A stretch of DNA of 64,000 nucleotides from Tubulanus polymorphus (taxonomy: Eukaryota > Nemertea > Palaeonemertea > Tubulaniformes > Tubulanidae), in the NCBI RefSeq assembly GCF_964204645.1, contig NC_134033.1:16308155-16372154 (forward strand). Direction: 5' to 3'. Below, one piece after another: positions 44,256 through 55,855 of this stretch. Under the pieces are notes generated by a model. It ran no database searches, was not told where the DNA came from, and saw nothing but the letters and a program-made list of their open reading frames with translations. Position 1 is the stretch's first letter. Every line of letters starts with the position of its first letter. A program made the position numbers and the translations under genes.

Positions 44256-46129
44256 CCATTGAAAGAAAACGTTCCATACATAGATCTTTTCGTTGCCAGG
44301 CGCAATGCATGCTCCCCTACCGTTCACTCGTTCACCTGATGAACCTACTCAATGCATTTGCAGCAAAAGCTCATAATTTTAGATAAAATCAATGTCTACT
44401 GATGAGTGAAACTCTTCGAGTCCGTTTATAACTATCAACATCTCACGATGCAAAAGAAAAACGAGTCCGAAATGTTTCCGGCCTGGAGATGACTTTCAGG
44501 ATAAAGGCGAAACGGTGATCATTGGCCATATCTCAAAACCAGATTCACCTCCTTACAGAATACGATTATCAGGATCCAGTTCCACAGTTGTGAGTTAAAT
44601 TTGACTCGGAGTAAACTCATTGAAAATGAATTGAGTGAAACTCAGAGTTAACTCTAACTCGTATACGTAACTGTGGAACTGCGCCCAGACGATTTATGAG
44701 CACGGTACTCGCGCCGCATCGCAGAGGTGAAGGTCATTCGCTCTAATGTAGGATTTAGGATTTAAATATGAACAGTTGGAGAGATTCTGTGAATATTTAC
44801 GTGTATGTTGTTAATGGTGTGATTAGGCGGTTAATTTATCATATAGACTTATTTATGTGAATATTCTATCATCGGTGATCGAAATAAGTAAAGGCGTTTT
44901 TATGCAGGTTGATATGTGTACATTCTGCAACCTGCTCTCAATCATAATATTCAAAAAGCGGTTAATCCATCATATAGATAGACTGATATATGCTGAATGC
45001 TGTGTCGTTATTGGTCGAAGTAAAGTAAGTGAACGAGGTCCCTGGATGCTCGCATACAGGTCGATGTTTGTACTGCTTCAGCCTATAGAAGCTCAATCAG
45101 AACATTCGTTCAATCTAGATAAATAAACAAGAAGCCCAAGATATTTTTAAGATTTTATGGAAGCGATCCATATCGTCACAACCTGATTGGTATTTCACCA
45201 GCGCCGAAATAGTTCAAAGCGGTCAAAAATACTCATCAGATTCCCAATTCATCCCGATGGGAGGGTGAAGAATTTTTACAATACGGTTTAGTTCAACCTC
45301 CCTCGGCTGGGATTCGAGACCACAATAGTTTGAAATCGTGGCGGTGTCTGAGTTTACAGGAAGGTTTTCAATTCCTGCTGATGGAGGTTGGGTGTAATGG
45401 TTGGGTGAAGTTATTGACGTGAATGATGTCTTCTAACTTTTACTCTCAGAGTATTCAAGGTATCATATTGATGAAAATCTATTCTATAAAGACGTTTTGC
45501 ACAGTGTATCTAAAGCTTATCAAAGTTGTGTCTTAAATGAGGCAATGTTGTCAAATTTCCCCTAGCCGGAAAGTTAGACTGTTTAAGGAATAGCCACAGG
45601 TAAGGACTCTTAAAAAGGTCAGCGATTTAAATAGTTTTAATACTCTACCGTCGTCAGGTTGTGCAAAAATATAATTTTCCTTATGATTGAATATGAATTC
45701 GAATATGATTTCCCTTGTGATATTTATTTTTGACAAATCTGTGGCGAGTGTTTTGTGCAATGCAATGAAATATCAATTGAATCGCAGTGCATTGTATACA
45801 CGCTAAATTAAATGTTAATGAGTGTCAGTGTGATTATTCAGCATGAAACTAAATCACCCCTCCCGCCCAATATGAAACAAATATGGCTTAAAATATAAGT
45901 ATTGAATATATGATCTTTGTCCATTGTTGATGATTAATTTCATATTTACGTACACTTATTATAGCAGAATTCGATGAAATACAGGGTGCCAGATTCACGA
46001 TATCTGTCGGAAGATTTGAACATTTGAACATGCAATTTACGATTATATTTTCATTATTTGACGTTATCCACTTCTGAAACTGATAAATAGTTATACTGAT
46101 AAACGACGATCACTAATACGAGATATTGC

Positions 46130-46200
46130 TATAAAATCAGAGCTTTCAAATGCATTCGAATCGTTGTTAACCTCAACACCGACTTCGTCCAGCAAAACAG
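46130..46200 (+). promoter_or_regulatory. TATA box and noncoding exon of peptide gene A
   Basis: TATAAA at 46130-46135 is followed by a block conserved in all four cluster genes, CGAATCGTTGTTAACCTCAACACCGA with a donor ACAG|GTAATG at 46200. The conservation also extends about 60 bases upstream (TGATAAATAGTTATACTGATAAA). Transcription should begin roughly 25-30 bases after the TATA box, giving a 5' UTR exon of about 40 bases spliced to the AG at 46291. Confidence 0.75.
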
Positions 46201-46292
46201 GTAATGTTCAGTACAATTATCATCTCATTTCGCTGTGGTGTCGTTCGCTTCAACCAATTCGATGACCAGAGATTTCGAATTCAATTTTCAGA

Positions 46293-47562
46293 ATGGTCTC
46301 GTTGAAAGTCATCGCGCTCTTCGTCTTCGTCGGACTCGTTGCCGTTCAGGCAAAAGGTAAGTTTAATCATTTTGACATATCTCTTCACATAAAACGGAAT
46401 GGTTTGGGGCATATAGATCTATAAGTTTAACCGGTAGACTGGTATTAATATCAATTTAGAGCTAATGAAAAGTAAGTCGGTTATCTGACAATTTCGTGGT
46501 TTCTTCTAACTTCTCTAACGATGAAAAAGTTATCCCGAAACCGTCTGATAATAAACTAACTTTTTCAATATCTACCGTGGGTTTCTACTCGGTATCTTTG
46601 ACTTCGTTTTCTGGATTCTTTTATTCTTTTGATTTTTTGAATGTAAATCTATCGTTGATGATATTCGCGAATATTCGTCTACTTTCAGAAGTAAGCGAAG
46701 TAGAAATCACCCTCGAAGAGGATGCTGGTGGTGAGTACCACAGTACAAACGCTTAAAATGTTGTAGAGCTGATTTGTGTTAACCGAATATAGAATTAAAT
46801 GTTATATAAACAGGCAGGTCCACAGTACTACCTGTTTTCTTGTTTTAGTATAGACCATCTAATTTGTTTACTTCGCCGAAATGAATTGAATGGGTTTAAT
46901 TAATAAACAATCGGGTACCCGCAGTACTACTGTGGCAATCGAGGATTCAACGTATGGCAGGCGAGAGTCCGCCAGGTTCGCTAGTGGTCGTCCGCGTTCG
47001 ATATCTTCTATATTTCAATCAAATCTAAATGAACTTTTCTCTTAAATGAATCAATTATTTTTAAGAAAACTTTATACCGATATCCGAGTTTAAAAATGAA
47101 AGTATTGTATATTTGGTGGGTGCTGCGATAATGTATGGACGGGGAGTCAAAAAATCCATTTCGACCTACTGCTTGTCCACCATCTGGCGGAATAGCTGGT
47201 TTTGCGGATACCCAATTGAATATCGAATGTATGGAAATGTATTCAATGTTATTGCAGAAGGCCATGACATTGAAAAACGTGGGCCGGTCGCCGGAGCTAT
47301 AGCCGTCGAAGCCATCAAAGCAGCTCTCCAACTGGGTACCAATCTTCTGGACAGCATCTCGCAACATTACTACAACAACAAAGCCATGATCTGTTACTGG
47401 AACGATTGGCGAGCACGTGACGCCCGCGCCCGTATCGAGAGAACCTTCAGAAATTGTCGATTCTCGCGAGCTAAGCGTACCTGGGGCTGGGTGAACGGAA
47501 GATGGTACTGCCTGATGAAACAAGTTGCCTGTAAAACTCTGGGCCACGCTCTCGGCAAATAA
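46293..47562 (+). CDS. Cationic four-Cys peptide precursor A
   Basis: Coding exons 46293-46356, 46689-46730 and 47258-47562, all phase 1, give 136 aa. Signal peptide MVSLKVIALFVFVGLVAVQA, an acidic propeptide (EVSEVEITLEEDAG...), Lys-Arg at 41-42, then a mature part of about 94 residues: a helical N-terminal segment, then C-x20-C-x17-C-x6-C with many Arg and Trp (WGWV, RWYC) and the end GHALGK. The splice acceptor before ATG and the conserved upstream exon support the start. Exon 2 is 42 bases, longer than the 18 bases in the other three genes. Substitutions peculiar to this copy include NNKAMICYW and RNC for TNxAMTCYW and RHC. A polyadenylation signal AATAAA lies at 47661. The family is not recognised; a secreted antimicrobial or defensive peptide is inferred from charge and processing. 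Confidence 0.8.
46914..47215. repeat. Dispersed repeat, copy 2, inside intron 2 of peptide gene A
   Basis: Reverse-oriented partner of 43930-44255, starting near GTACCCGCAGTACTACTGTGG. It explains the misleading open frame that runs into exon 3 of gene A from upstream. Confidence 0.7.
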
Positions 47563-48309
47563 ACGCTGATGTCGTGCTCACAATGAAGGTCTTTCACACG
47601 AGCAATTATCTTTTCGATTTCAAACCATGAAATGTCAAAACGTATTCAAGTGTGATTGAAAATAAAACTGAATTATCGCATCGGAACTCTGTCTTTAGTG
47701 TGTATTCATCGTTTATGAGGGTGTGCTTATATCCTGTGGTTTCAGGCATAAGTCAAAAATTTAATGAATACCTTTAAGGACACTCAATAGAAAAACTTAA
47801 TGAATCGCGGCTTCACTTAAGGGTATTAATTCTGAAGGCCACCATTCGAACGCAAGGACGAAAATAGATAAAAATTGGCAAAGGAGAAAAAACAAAGGAA
47901 ACAAAAATCTAAAAAGAAAAACGTTCACAAAGGCTACGAATGTCGGATAAATAAACTTTCAAATATCATCAATTGTCGAATCATTTCTTATTTCATATTC
48001 ATTTGTATGGGATCCAATATGTGCCAATGAAATTAAATCAAAATCTCCATCTTCTTATGTCTGATTTTCGTAGCTCGAATGCAGAATCTATTTCACTTGA
48101 AACTTGACGTTACACGACACCTGACGTAGCTCGGATACTCGTCAAAGACGCACAAATTTAGAATCCCGAATTTGGTTTCTTCGCCAAACACCGAACGATA
48201 TGACTATAAGTCGTGTATAAACGCACAAGTCGCATAAAAATATATGGTTCCATATTTCTTTATTTTACTTCAAATTCAATCGACGTCACAGCTCGAGTCA
48301 CGGCTCAGG

Positions 48310-48600
48310 GACCAGTTGCTCGTTACTATCTACTGGTTAACTCTTACCAACTTTTGAGCAACTGGTAAAGCTAACCAGTAAATAGTTGACATAGTGACAA
48401 TTGAAAGTCCATTGTTACTATGCTATTTATCCGCCAGTTATCTTTAACCAACTTTTGAGCAACTGGTCCCAGTTGCTCAGAAGTTGGTTTGAGTCAACCA
48501 GCGAATAGTTGGCGTAGTGAAAATTGAAATTTCATTGTTACTTTGGTATTTATCCGCCGGTTACCTTTAACCTCGATTGAGAAACTGACACCGGAAGGTC
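48310..48600. repeat. Inverted-repeat cluster (GAGCAACTGGT family)
   Basis: Several alternating copies of ACCAGTTGCTC and CAACTTTTGAGCAACTGGT with TTGTTACT..GTATTTATCCGCC blocks. Related sequence lies in intron 1 of peptide genes C (57840-57970) and D (54765-54880). Confidence 0.65.
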
Positions 48601-49088
48601 AAGTTCAAGGTCACGTAGTTTGTGTATTGATTTTTGATACGGCTGTGCAGCGGTCGATTTCAATGTCGAGGATATCAACTTCGAAGTCGAATATTTCGTA
48701 AACTTTCCAAAATATCCGACTTATTCGCAAGTCGTTTATCGTGTTAGTCGAATGAATTTGATGATTGGGCCAAATTTGTACGGTTTATGCGATGTTGACA
48801 ACCTACATTCGCATACAGAACTCGGCGTTAGATTAACATTTCGATTTTGCCCATATTTCGTCGTTAATAAATTTACCGTATTCAGTGACGTATTGAAGTC
48901 AATCTCCCTTCAACAAGTTAGTCATACGTTATTTGAATTGACCTTGCATGTCTAGACTATAAAATATGGCGGAACCCGATTTGTTTATTGCGTGGCGGCG
49001 CGGATTCGAATTTTGATTCTAAATTGCCTCATACATAAACATAAACATTTCAAAATCAGTAATTCATTCGAATAAGAATTAAAACTAA

Positions 49089-49307
49089 GGCTAAACAAAA
49101 ATGATACCTTGTTTCTTCGCAGCGGCCGGGTCATTTTTGTAAAATATGATAAAATTTATAAACAGTTCATTTCTATAGCGGCCGGGTCTGTTATGGTAAA
49201 ATTGATCACGATTTTAAAAAAAGTAATGTATAGGGTAGATAGGCGGCCGGCCGGGTCAACATTTAAGCTCAGCAGAGCGGAGAAACAAGGTATCAATTTT
49301 TTTAGCC
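49089..49307. mobile_element. PIF/Harbinger-like MITE, copy 2
   Basis: 219 bases, starts GGCTAAACAAAAATGATACC, ends in the complement of GGCTAAAAAAATTGATACC, and is flanked by TAA on both sides (49086-49088, 49308-49310). Nearly identical to 24609-24829 in reverse orientation. Confidence 0.82.
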
Positions 49308-49321
49308 TAAATCACACCTGA

Positions 49322-49552
49322 CGATGATATGGTGGCTGATTTGGGACATACTAAAATATTTTTCTGTACGGCTAAAGCAACGATAAGAAAATTTTCAGAT
49401 TGGCCCGTTTTTGGTTTTCTCGCGCCAGAATTCAAAACTTTTGGTTTTCTCGTGCGAGTACCGCCAAAAAACGGGCAAATGTGAAAATTTGTTTATCGTT
49501 GCTTCAGCCGTACAGAAAATTGTTTTAGTATGATCCAAATCAGTCATCATAG
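49322..49552. mobile_element. Foldback element with about 90-base arms
   Basis: The left arm GATGATATGGTGGCTGATTT... through GTACGGCTAAAGCAACGATAA to GCCCGTTTTTGG is repeated in reverse complement at the right end (TTTATCGTTGCTTCAGCCGTAC ... AATCAGTCATCAT). It lies 15 bases from the PIF-like MITE. Confidence 0.75.
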
Positions 49553-50215
49553 ATTCCTCTGGATTATACGAAAAGATACATTGGTGATTTGACAGACATA
49601 GACTGGAACATAGTGCGGCGTTTATCTTGAAAAACGGTTAAATGTTAGATCCTATAACCGAATCGTAAACAAAATGGCGGCTTTTTCAACCGATGAAATT
49701 AGGCCTGAAGATGAGAAGGGTTAGTATCAAGAGGGTAGGGTTTAGGATCAGGGTAAGGGTTTAGGTGTCGAGTCAATTATAGGATCTGACATCTACCAAA
49801 AAGGGATGAATGACCCATTTGAGATCGTTCGAAGGTCTGTCTGAATTGATTAATTTGTCAGTGCCACATTCACCAATCGATAAGGGTTTCAATCTTGAAA
49901 TGGTAAATTGTTCCTCTTGATTTTGAAATCGGAATACAGAGTGGAAGGTTCGTTCGAATTTCTGGTCTATTCGAAGTATCTAATCATTTTGGTTCTTGTT
50001 CAAACTTCCCCCGGCAGGCGACCATTATGGTTAATTTCTACTTTATTTCTGTGCAACTAACAAATCCACCAATCGCAACGTGCCGGGAACCGATTGGAAT
50101 ATAAGCAAAATTTACGATCGTATTTTCGCTCGGCCCTATAAATTTTGTGAAATCCACTTCTGAAACTGATTAATAGTTATACTGATAAATGACTCTCACT
50201 AATACGAGATATGGC

Positions 50216-50286
50216 TATAAAATCAGAGCTTTCAAATGCATTCGAATCGTTGTTAACCTCAACACCGAGGTCGTCCAGCAAAACAG
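50216..50286 (+). promoter_or_regulatory. TATA box and noncoding exon of peptide gene B
   Basis: TATAAA at 50216-50221 and the same downstream block as in gene A (CGAATCGTTGTTAACCTCAACACCGA), ending AAAACAG|GTAATG at 50286. Confidence 0.75.
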
Positions 50287-50377
50287 GTAATGTTCAGTAC
50301 AATCTTCTTCTCCGTGGCGTCGTTCGCTTCATAATGAAACTATTCAATGACAAAATAATTCTAAATCGAATTTCAGA

Positions 50378-51442
50378 ATGGTTTCGTTGAAAGTCATCGC
50401 ACTCCTCGTGTTCGTCGGATTTGTTGCCGTCGTCCAGGCAAATGAAGTCGGTAAGTTAACAGACGTGTTATAGGGGGTTGGCGAATCAGCAAGTTTTTAG
50501 CGTTGGTCCGGTTTTGTTGTAAAGCATGAAAGGAGCATCGTTTTTCATTTTCATAAAATTTTAATATAAACGCTTTTTGAAACTAACAATTTCTTTTTAT
50601 ATCATGTACCATAACGCTTTTCTATTTTTAGAAATTGAACTCGAAACTGGTGAGTGTAAAAAAGTATTCAATTTTATGGTATTTTTCGACTTCAGAATTG
50701 TATATCATCAGCTGGGAAACCGCCTAGGGCTCCTTCTCGCGGCTAGTGGAGATTTTGCGAGGAGATTATGATTCTTGGTTCAGGTTTTATCTCCACCGAC
50801 ATGGGAAATCACAAGCATTCACTTTAAAATGCTCGTATCAAATTCACGCCCTTTGAATTGGAACGTTTTAAGAACTGGCCCCATCAATTGTTCCTCATCA
50901 GGAACAATTTGGCCTTAACCCTTTTAGGCTTGAGCTTTTTTCATGGAATTTGGCTCAAAAATAACTGCCTCGGTTGCGACGCTACTGGGACCGGTTTTAT
51001 TGACTGTTATTAACCATAATCTATGGGTTAACTGAATTGAAAATGAATCGAGTTAACCCCCGGGTTAAAAGTAGACACCAGTCTATAAAACAGGCCGTTG
51101 GTCTGTAATATTGGACACTTTCTATTTACAGAGGCAGATTCTGGTATGCAATTGTCAAAACGTGCCGGAGGGGCAGCAGTAGCAACTGAAGCCATCAAAG
51201 CAGCTCTCTCACTGGGTACCAATCTTCTGGACAGCATCTCGAAACATTACTACACCAACGAAGCCATGACCTGTTACTGGAACGATTGGAGAGCACGTGA
51301 CGCCCGCGCCCGTATCGAGAGAACCTTCAGACATTGTCGATTCTCGCGAGCTAAACGTATCTGGGGTTGGGTAAGCGGAAAATGGTACTGTCTGATGAAA
51401 CAAGTTGCCTGTAAGGCTCTGGGCCACGCTCTCGGCAAATAA
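50378..51442 (+). CDS. Cationic four-Cys peptide precursor B
   Basis: Coding exons 50378-50450, 50632-50649 and 51132-51442, all phase 1, give 133 aa. Signal peptide starts MVSLKVIALLVFVGFVAVVQA. Exon 2 is an 18-base microexon encoding acidic propeptide residues (IELET). Exon 3 opens with EADSGMQLS, then Lys-Arg, then a mature N-terminus AGGAAVATEAIKAALSL that differs from genes A and C, followed by the almost invariant core with C-x20-C-x17-C-x6-C and GHALGK. Its 3' flank is closest to that of gene A. The AATAAA seen in gene A reads AATGAA here. Product predicted to be secreted and cut by a furin- or prohormone-type protease. Function inferred only. Confidence 0.82.
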
Positions 51443-52166
51443 ACGCTGATGTCGTGCTCACAATACACGGTTAGGCTCAGTGATCGTACGATTCGTTTTA
51501 CCTTTTTCACGCGACCAATTTGTTTTTCGATTTCGAATTTTTGAAGTGTCAAATTATATCTAGGTGTGATTGAAAATGAAATTGAAACTCAGTCTTTAGG
51601 GTGTATTCATTTTTCGGTGCAATAAGGGTCTGTTTATATCCTGGTGATTGAGGTATTGTTCCTTCTCATTCTAAAACGTTTGAGGAACTTCGAAAAAACT
51701 AAAGAAATCACTGGCTCGCATCGGTGACAACGCCACCTCGCGGTATTTATCGAGGAATCCAGGAACCATCGAGGATTATTAGGTTCTAGTCCCGATTTTC
51801 TGGCGCAACGTGACGAGGTCATTGAAAAATTCTGAAATATTCTCGAACATCTGGTCGTCTATTAATCGAAGACTTACATGGCCCCCAATAAAAACAATTC
51901 GATGATCTCTTTCAAAAATATGATTTTGTGATGAGTTAGTTTTATAATTAGCATAAAATCAAGTGTGATAAATTCAAATATTTTATATTGATATCAAACT
52001 GTTGATGGTGATAATTGTAATGTAGATAATATTGATGATGGCATCTTATAACGAGTGTTTACCTGGAAAGAAGTCAATGTCCACTGCCTTCAAATTTCCG
52101 TAAACCTCACCTTTCTTGTACAAACTATGACCAGAAAAAATCAGTCCGCGAGTTAAGGATAGGACA

Positions 52167-52291
52167 GGGCCCAGTTTCACAAAAACTCAAATTTTTGGAA
52201 TAATTGCCATTGGTTACATCACGTTTTCAATAAGGACAACAATTCAAACCTAACCGTTTCAGGCTTAAACTTTTTTCATGAAACTGGGCCC
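52167..52291. mobile_element. Small foldback MITE (GGGCCCAGTTTCA ends)
   Basis: Ends GGGCCCAGTTTCACAAAAA and TTTTTTCATGAAACTGGGCCC are inverted repeats around a 125-base unit. A decayed relative (AACTGGCCCC ... GGAATTTGGCTC) lies in intron 2 of peptide gene B near 50873-50965. Confidence 0.75.
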
Positions 52292-53084
52292 AGGATGATA
52301 CGTTGGGAAGTTAGAGACGTGATTTCGTTTTCACCCGAGCTTGTCTAAAATCCCGAGTTGGTAACGTGCGGGTTAGATGATGTTGTTTTTTTGTAATGCT
52401 CTGGACGAATAAGGATATTCTGCGCTGGTCAATATTGTCTGTTCGTGTGTTCAAATACAGTGAAACTCTTCTCACTAAGACATGATCATATTCTCCTGAC
52501 GTCCACCAGATTCGTGAGGCATAAAACTAGCAATGTATATATAGAAGACCTCATCTGAAATTGAATATGCTTATATAAAAACCGTTACAAACCCAGCTGA
52601 AGATCTGGATCCAGTAACACAGTTGTGAGTTTAACATTTGACTCAGAGTTTACTCATTTCCCCAGGTTCCAGCGCCTTAATTTTATGTACAGCCTGTTGG
52701 CTTGCACTGGATACCTCGTAACCGGTTTACGAAAATAAATTATTATTATTGAAAATGAACTAATTTTCACTCGAAACCGTGGGACTAGAAGCATCACGGT
52801 CGTTTCTCAACGAATTTTCTGCATCATACCCGGTTTCAACATGGAAATTAATTTTACCCCGAATATGCCATATATGGAAGAACCATCTTCACCCGTCAAG
52901 GGATTCGAACCCTTAATTTAATATCTAGGGTTAGAATGGCGCAGAAGTTCAGAGTTGAGTTTGTGGGTAAGAAAAGTCGTACTTAGTCAGCCAACCGATT
53001 CTGCGTCGATTTCTTCTGTTGAGATGCCGAACCCATCTTCACCCGTCAAGGGATTCGAACCCACTACGCTAAAGCTGTTCGCCG

Positions 53085-53370
53085 AACCCCTTGACCTCAC
53101 GAGTCGTTGGAGTCGTTACTAGCCGACCAGAATCCGGTCGTACCAATCACAGCGCTTGTAACAAACCGACAGTAGACTTCTGTTGGTTTTCCCGTTAAAT
53201 TGACCAATCAGCGAACGTTTTACTGAACAAGGAAGTATTTCGCAAATCCATATATGACGTCATGCGCAACAGCGCCAGTTATGAAATCACACTTCGTGAG
53301 GCCAGGGGGCTGGTGGAAGCGAGTTCGGGAGTGATACCAGACCCCTGGCAAGCGAGGATGTGGAAGAACC
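53085..53370. repeat. Dispersed foldback repeat, copy 2
   Basis: Reverse-oriented partner of 43085-43390, bounded by ACCCCTTGACCTCACGAG and CTTCGTGAGGCCAGGGGGC. Non-coding. Confidence 0.75.
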
Positions 53371-53837
53371 AGCATGGGAGCCTAACCGTGAGGAGAAGAA
53401 TTCTGAATTCATCATCAGTTACATCTCAGCAAGAGCCTCTGCGCCAATTCTGAATTCACTTTATCAAATTACGGCAATAATTCAGAAATCACGTGTGAAA
53501 AAACAACGGTTTACCAAGAGAGAGGGGGAAGGGCGATAATTCATGATCAATTAGCCTGAGTAGTTTAGTGATTTGAAGTCTGATTTGCAGAAATTGAATT
53601 TCAAAAAAGGCATTGTCTTATCGATAAGTATAGATATCTGTGATCACGTGCCTCACGAATGCAAATCAGCGGCTTAGACCTCGCCTCCCGGCGCATTACG
53701 ACAATAACTAAACGCAAAATATATTGATTGCTGGTCAGATAGTTTTATCGTGTTTATTCGCTCTCAATATTTTACGTTTTACAATTTAGAGTAAATCGAA
53801 AAATGAGATGATATTACATGCACGACTCTCAGGGTAT

Positions 53838-55053
53838 TTATTTGCCGAGAGCGTGACCCAGAGCTTTGCAGGCAACCTGTTTCATCAGACAGTACCATCT
53901 TCCGCTTACCCAACCCCAGATACGTTTGTAGCGTGAGAATCGACAATGTCTAAAGGTTCTCTCGATACGGGCGCGGGCGTCACGTGCTCTCCAATCGTTC
54001 CAGTAACAGGTCATGGCTTCGTTGGTGTAGTAATGTTGCGAGATGCTGTCCAGAAGATTCGTACCCAGTGCGAGAGCTGCTTTGATGGCTTCAGTTGCGA
54101 TGGCCGCCTTGTAGCGTTTTTCTATTCTCTTTCCCGAGTCCTCCCCTGTAATTATGAAATAGCTAGCTTTATACAGAGCCAGATGTTCAGTGGCTTAGAC
54201 TTTAGTTTAAGACTAACCAATAACTATTACCAATCTAACTTAATCCTAGTCTCACAATTTTGACCCATTTTCGCCCCCGGTCAGGACTGTTCTACTTGGT
54301 TCAAACCTCAATCAAAACCTTTCTATTTATTTACCGTAAATCCAATAAGAGCATTTTGAATGTATGAATTATGAGTTGTATTACTCAGTTAGCCGAAAGA
54401 GGGCGGCCTCAGCGATTTACTGGCACATAATTCACACTTTCTGCAGTCGAAACGAAGTATTTTTACTCACCAGTTTCGAGTTCGATGTCTGGAAATGGAA
54501 AAAAATATATATATAATCGTACATACTATGATATCGATATACATAGTTTCAAAAAGCGTTTATTTCTCGATTATACCGAAACAAAAAACTAGCCTCTTAT
54601 GTAAATGTATATACGTTTCTCTGTTTACTCGACCCTGTATTAAGGATGAAAGACATTGATGTTGACCGTATATCCAGGGATGAAACGTTGCTTTTTAGAT
54701 AGCAACATTTACCCTTACCCCAAATCTTCATCGCATTCAAGTCGTTAAGCTAGGTTTATAAACCTGGTGAACTAGTGAATAAGTGTTATAGTGACAATCG
54801 GAATTGCATTGTAACTAACCATCATGGTATTTGTCCACCGGTAAACTCTAAACAACTTGTTCGAGCAACTAGCCGCTGAGTATTCAAAAACCAACATATT
54901 GCGTAGGTTGCTCGATAACATGTATTTAAGAATTTGTTCGTCCTAGATACTGTGTCTGCATGCATCATATCACTTACCATTACCCGAGCTTTTTGCCTGA
55001 ACGGCAACCAGTCCCAGAACCAGGAGCAGCGCGATGACTTTCAGCGAAACCAT
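53838..55053 (-). CDS. Cationic four-Cys peptide precursor D
   Basis: The only minus-strand member: coding exons 55053-54978, 54488-54471 (18-base microexon) and 54145-53838, all phase 1, total 133 aa. Signal peptide MVSLKVIALLLVLGLVAVQA, short KSSGN then acidic IELET and GEDSGKR, Lys-Arg site, mature N-terminus YKAAIATEAIKAALAL, then the shared C-x20-C-x17-C-x6-C core (CRFSRYKRIWGWVSGRWYC region) and GHALGK. Almost identical to gene C outside the segment directly after the cleavage site. A polyadenylation signal AATAAA (TTTATT on +) is at 53753-53758. Confidence 0.82.
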
Positions 55054-55159
55054 TCTGGAATTTAGAAAAATGCAATCGAGATGCTGATCGAATGAGCTAA
55101 CAAATCCACTGCGAGTGGAGAGGAGAGACAATCGAGTGAGAATTGTACAGAAATGTTAC

Positions 55160-55230
55160 CTGTTTTGCTGGACGAAGTCGGTGTTGAGGTTAACAACGAT
55201 TCGAATGCATTTGAAAGCTCTGATTTTATA
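55160..55230 (-). promoter_or_regulatory. TATA box and noncoding exon of peptide gene D
   Basis: TATAAA on the minus strand at 55230-55225 and the conserved CGAATCGTTGTTAACCTCAACACCGA block with donor ACAG|GTAACA at 55160. Confidence 0.75.
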
Positions 55231-55855
55231 GCCATATCTCGTATTAGTGAGAGTCATTTATCAGTATAACTATTTATCAGTTTCAGACATGGATTTCACA
55301 GAATTTATAGCGGAAATACAATCGTAAAATTTTGAAACACCACCTGCCTATGAACTAGAAATTCAAACCCTAATCGCTAATGACGGAACCACTTGTTAAC
55401 CACTGGATAAATTGGAAATATACTTTTCATGGATATTCAGATATTTCGATTTGAATTAAATTCGCAAATCTTCATACGGTCCCTCGTTTCATATCGTTAA
55501 CGCTCTCAATTTTGCATTCGGAAAATGCGAGAATCGCCATTACAAAAAAGTAAATCTACGCTTAATTTCCTTGGGTCGATGTAAAAATTAACGCTTATCG
55601 AGGGAGGGTCTGCAGAGCTACGTGAAATTCGATCAAAACTTTTCTTTCAGAAAACGAAAACAACGAGGACCTCGAGGGACCGCCACAATATGACGCCTGG
55701 AAACTGAAATATATTGCGTAGTATATGAATTTATGTTTTGAAATAAAGCCTCATCTTTATCGTCAGTGACCTATATGTCAGTAATCATATACGATATTGT
55801 TTCTATCATTTATCAGTCTACATCATATATCAGTCTAAAATCATATTAGTAAAGC

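Larger units (their letters stand above)
42661..46129. other. Intergenic before the cationic peptide cluster
   Basis: No convincing gene. It includes the promoter of the fucosyltransferase gene, the foldback repeat at 43085-43390, the dispersed repeat at 43930-44255 and units of the CAGTTCCACAGTTGTGAG family at 44575-44690. Short frames elsewhere have no recognisable content. Confidence 0.5.
47563..50215. other. Intergenic between peptide genes A and B
   Basis: 3' flank of gene A, then repeats: an inverted-repeat cluster at 48310-48600, a PIF/Harbinger-like MITE at 49089-49307 and a foldback element at 49322-49552. No coding region is supported. Confidence 0.55.
51443..53837. other. Intergenic between peptide genes B and D
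   Basis: Two genes converge here. The stretch holds a GGGCCCAGTTTCA foldback at 52167-52291, two copies of CACCCGTCAAGGGATTCGAACCC (52890 and 53040), which resemble a tRNA T-arm but are not part of an intact tRNA, and the foldback repeat at 53085-53370. No gene is supported. Confidence 0.5.
53637..55335. repeat. Left arm of a 1.7-kb inverted duplication (gene D)
   Basis: The whole transcription unit of gene D with both flanks is matched in reverse complement at 57410-59127 (gene C). The arms include promoter, introns and 3' flank and are separated by about 2.1 kb. Confidence 0.85.

Noticed and set aside
47113-47257. N-terminal extension of peptide A in the open frame before exon 3
   Set aside because: It is the dispersed repeat 46914-47215 in intron 2; the AG at 47256-47257 with matching phase and the conserved signal-peptide exon give the proper gene.
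48752-48955. 67-codon frame between peptide genes A and B
   Set aside because: No signal peptide, no similarity to the cluster peptides and no conserved flanks; probably chance.
52885-53065. Possible tRNA genes around GGGATTCGAACCC
   Set aside because: Only a T-arm-like motif is present, twice, with no complete cloverleaf or anticodon arm.
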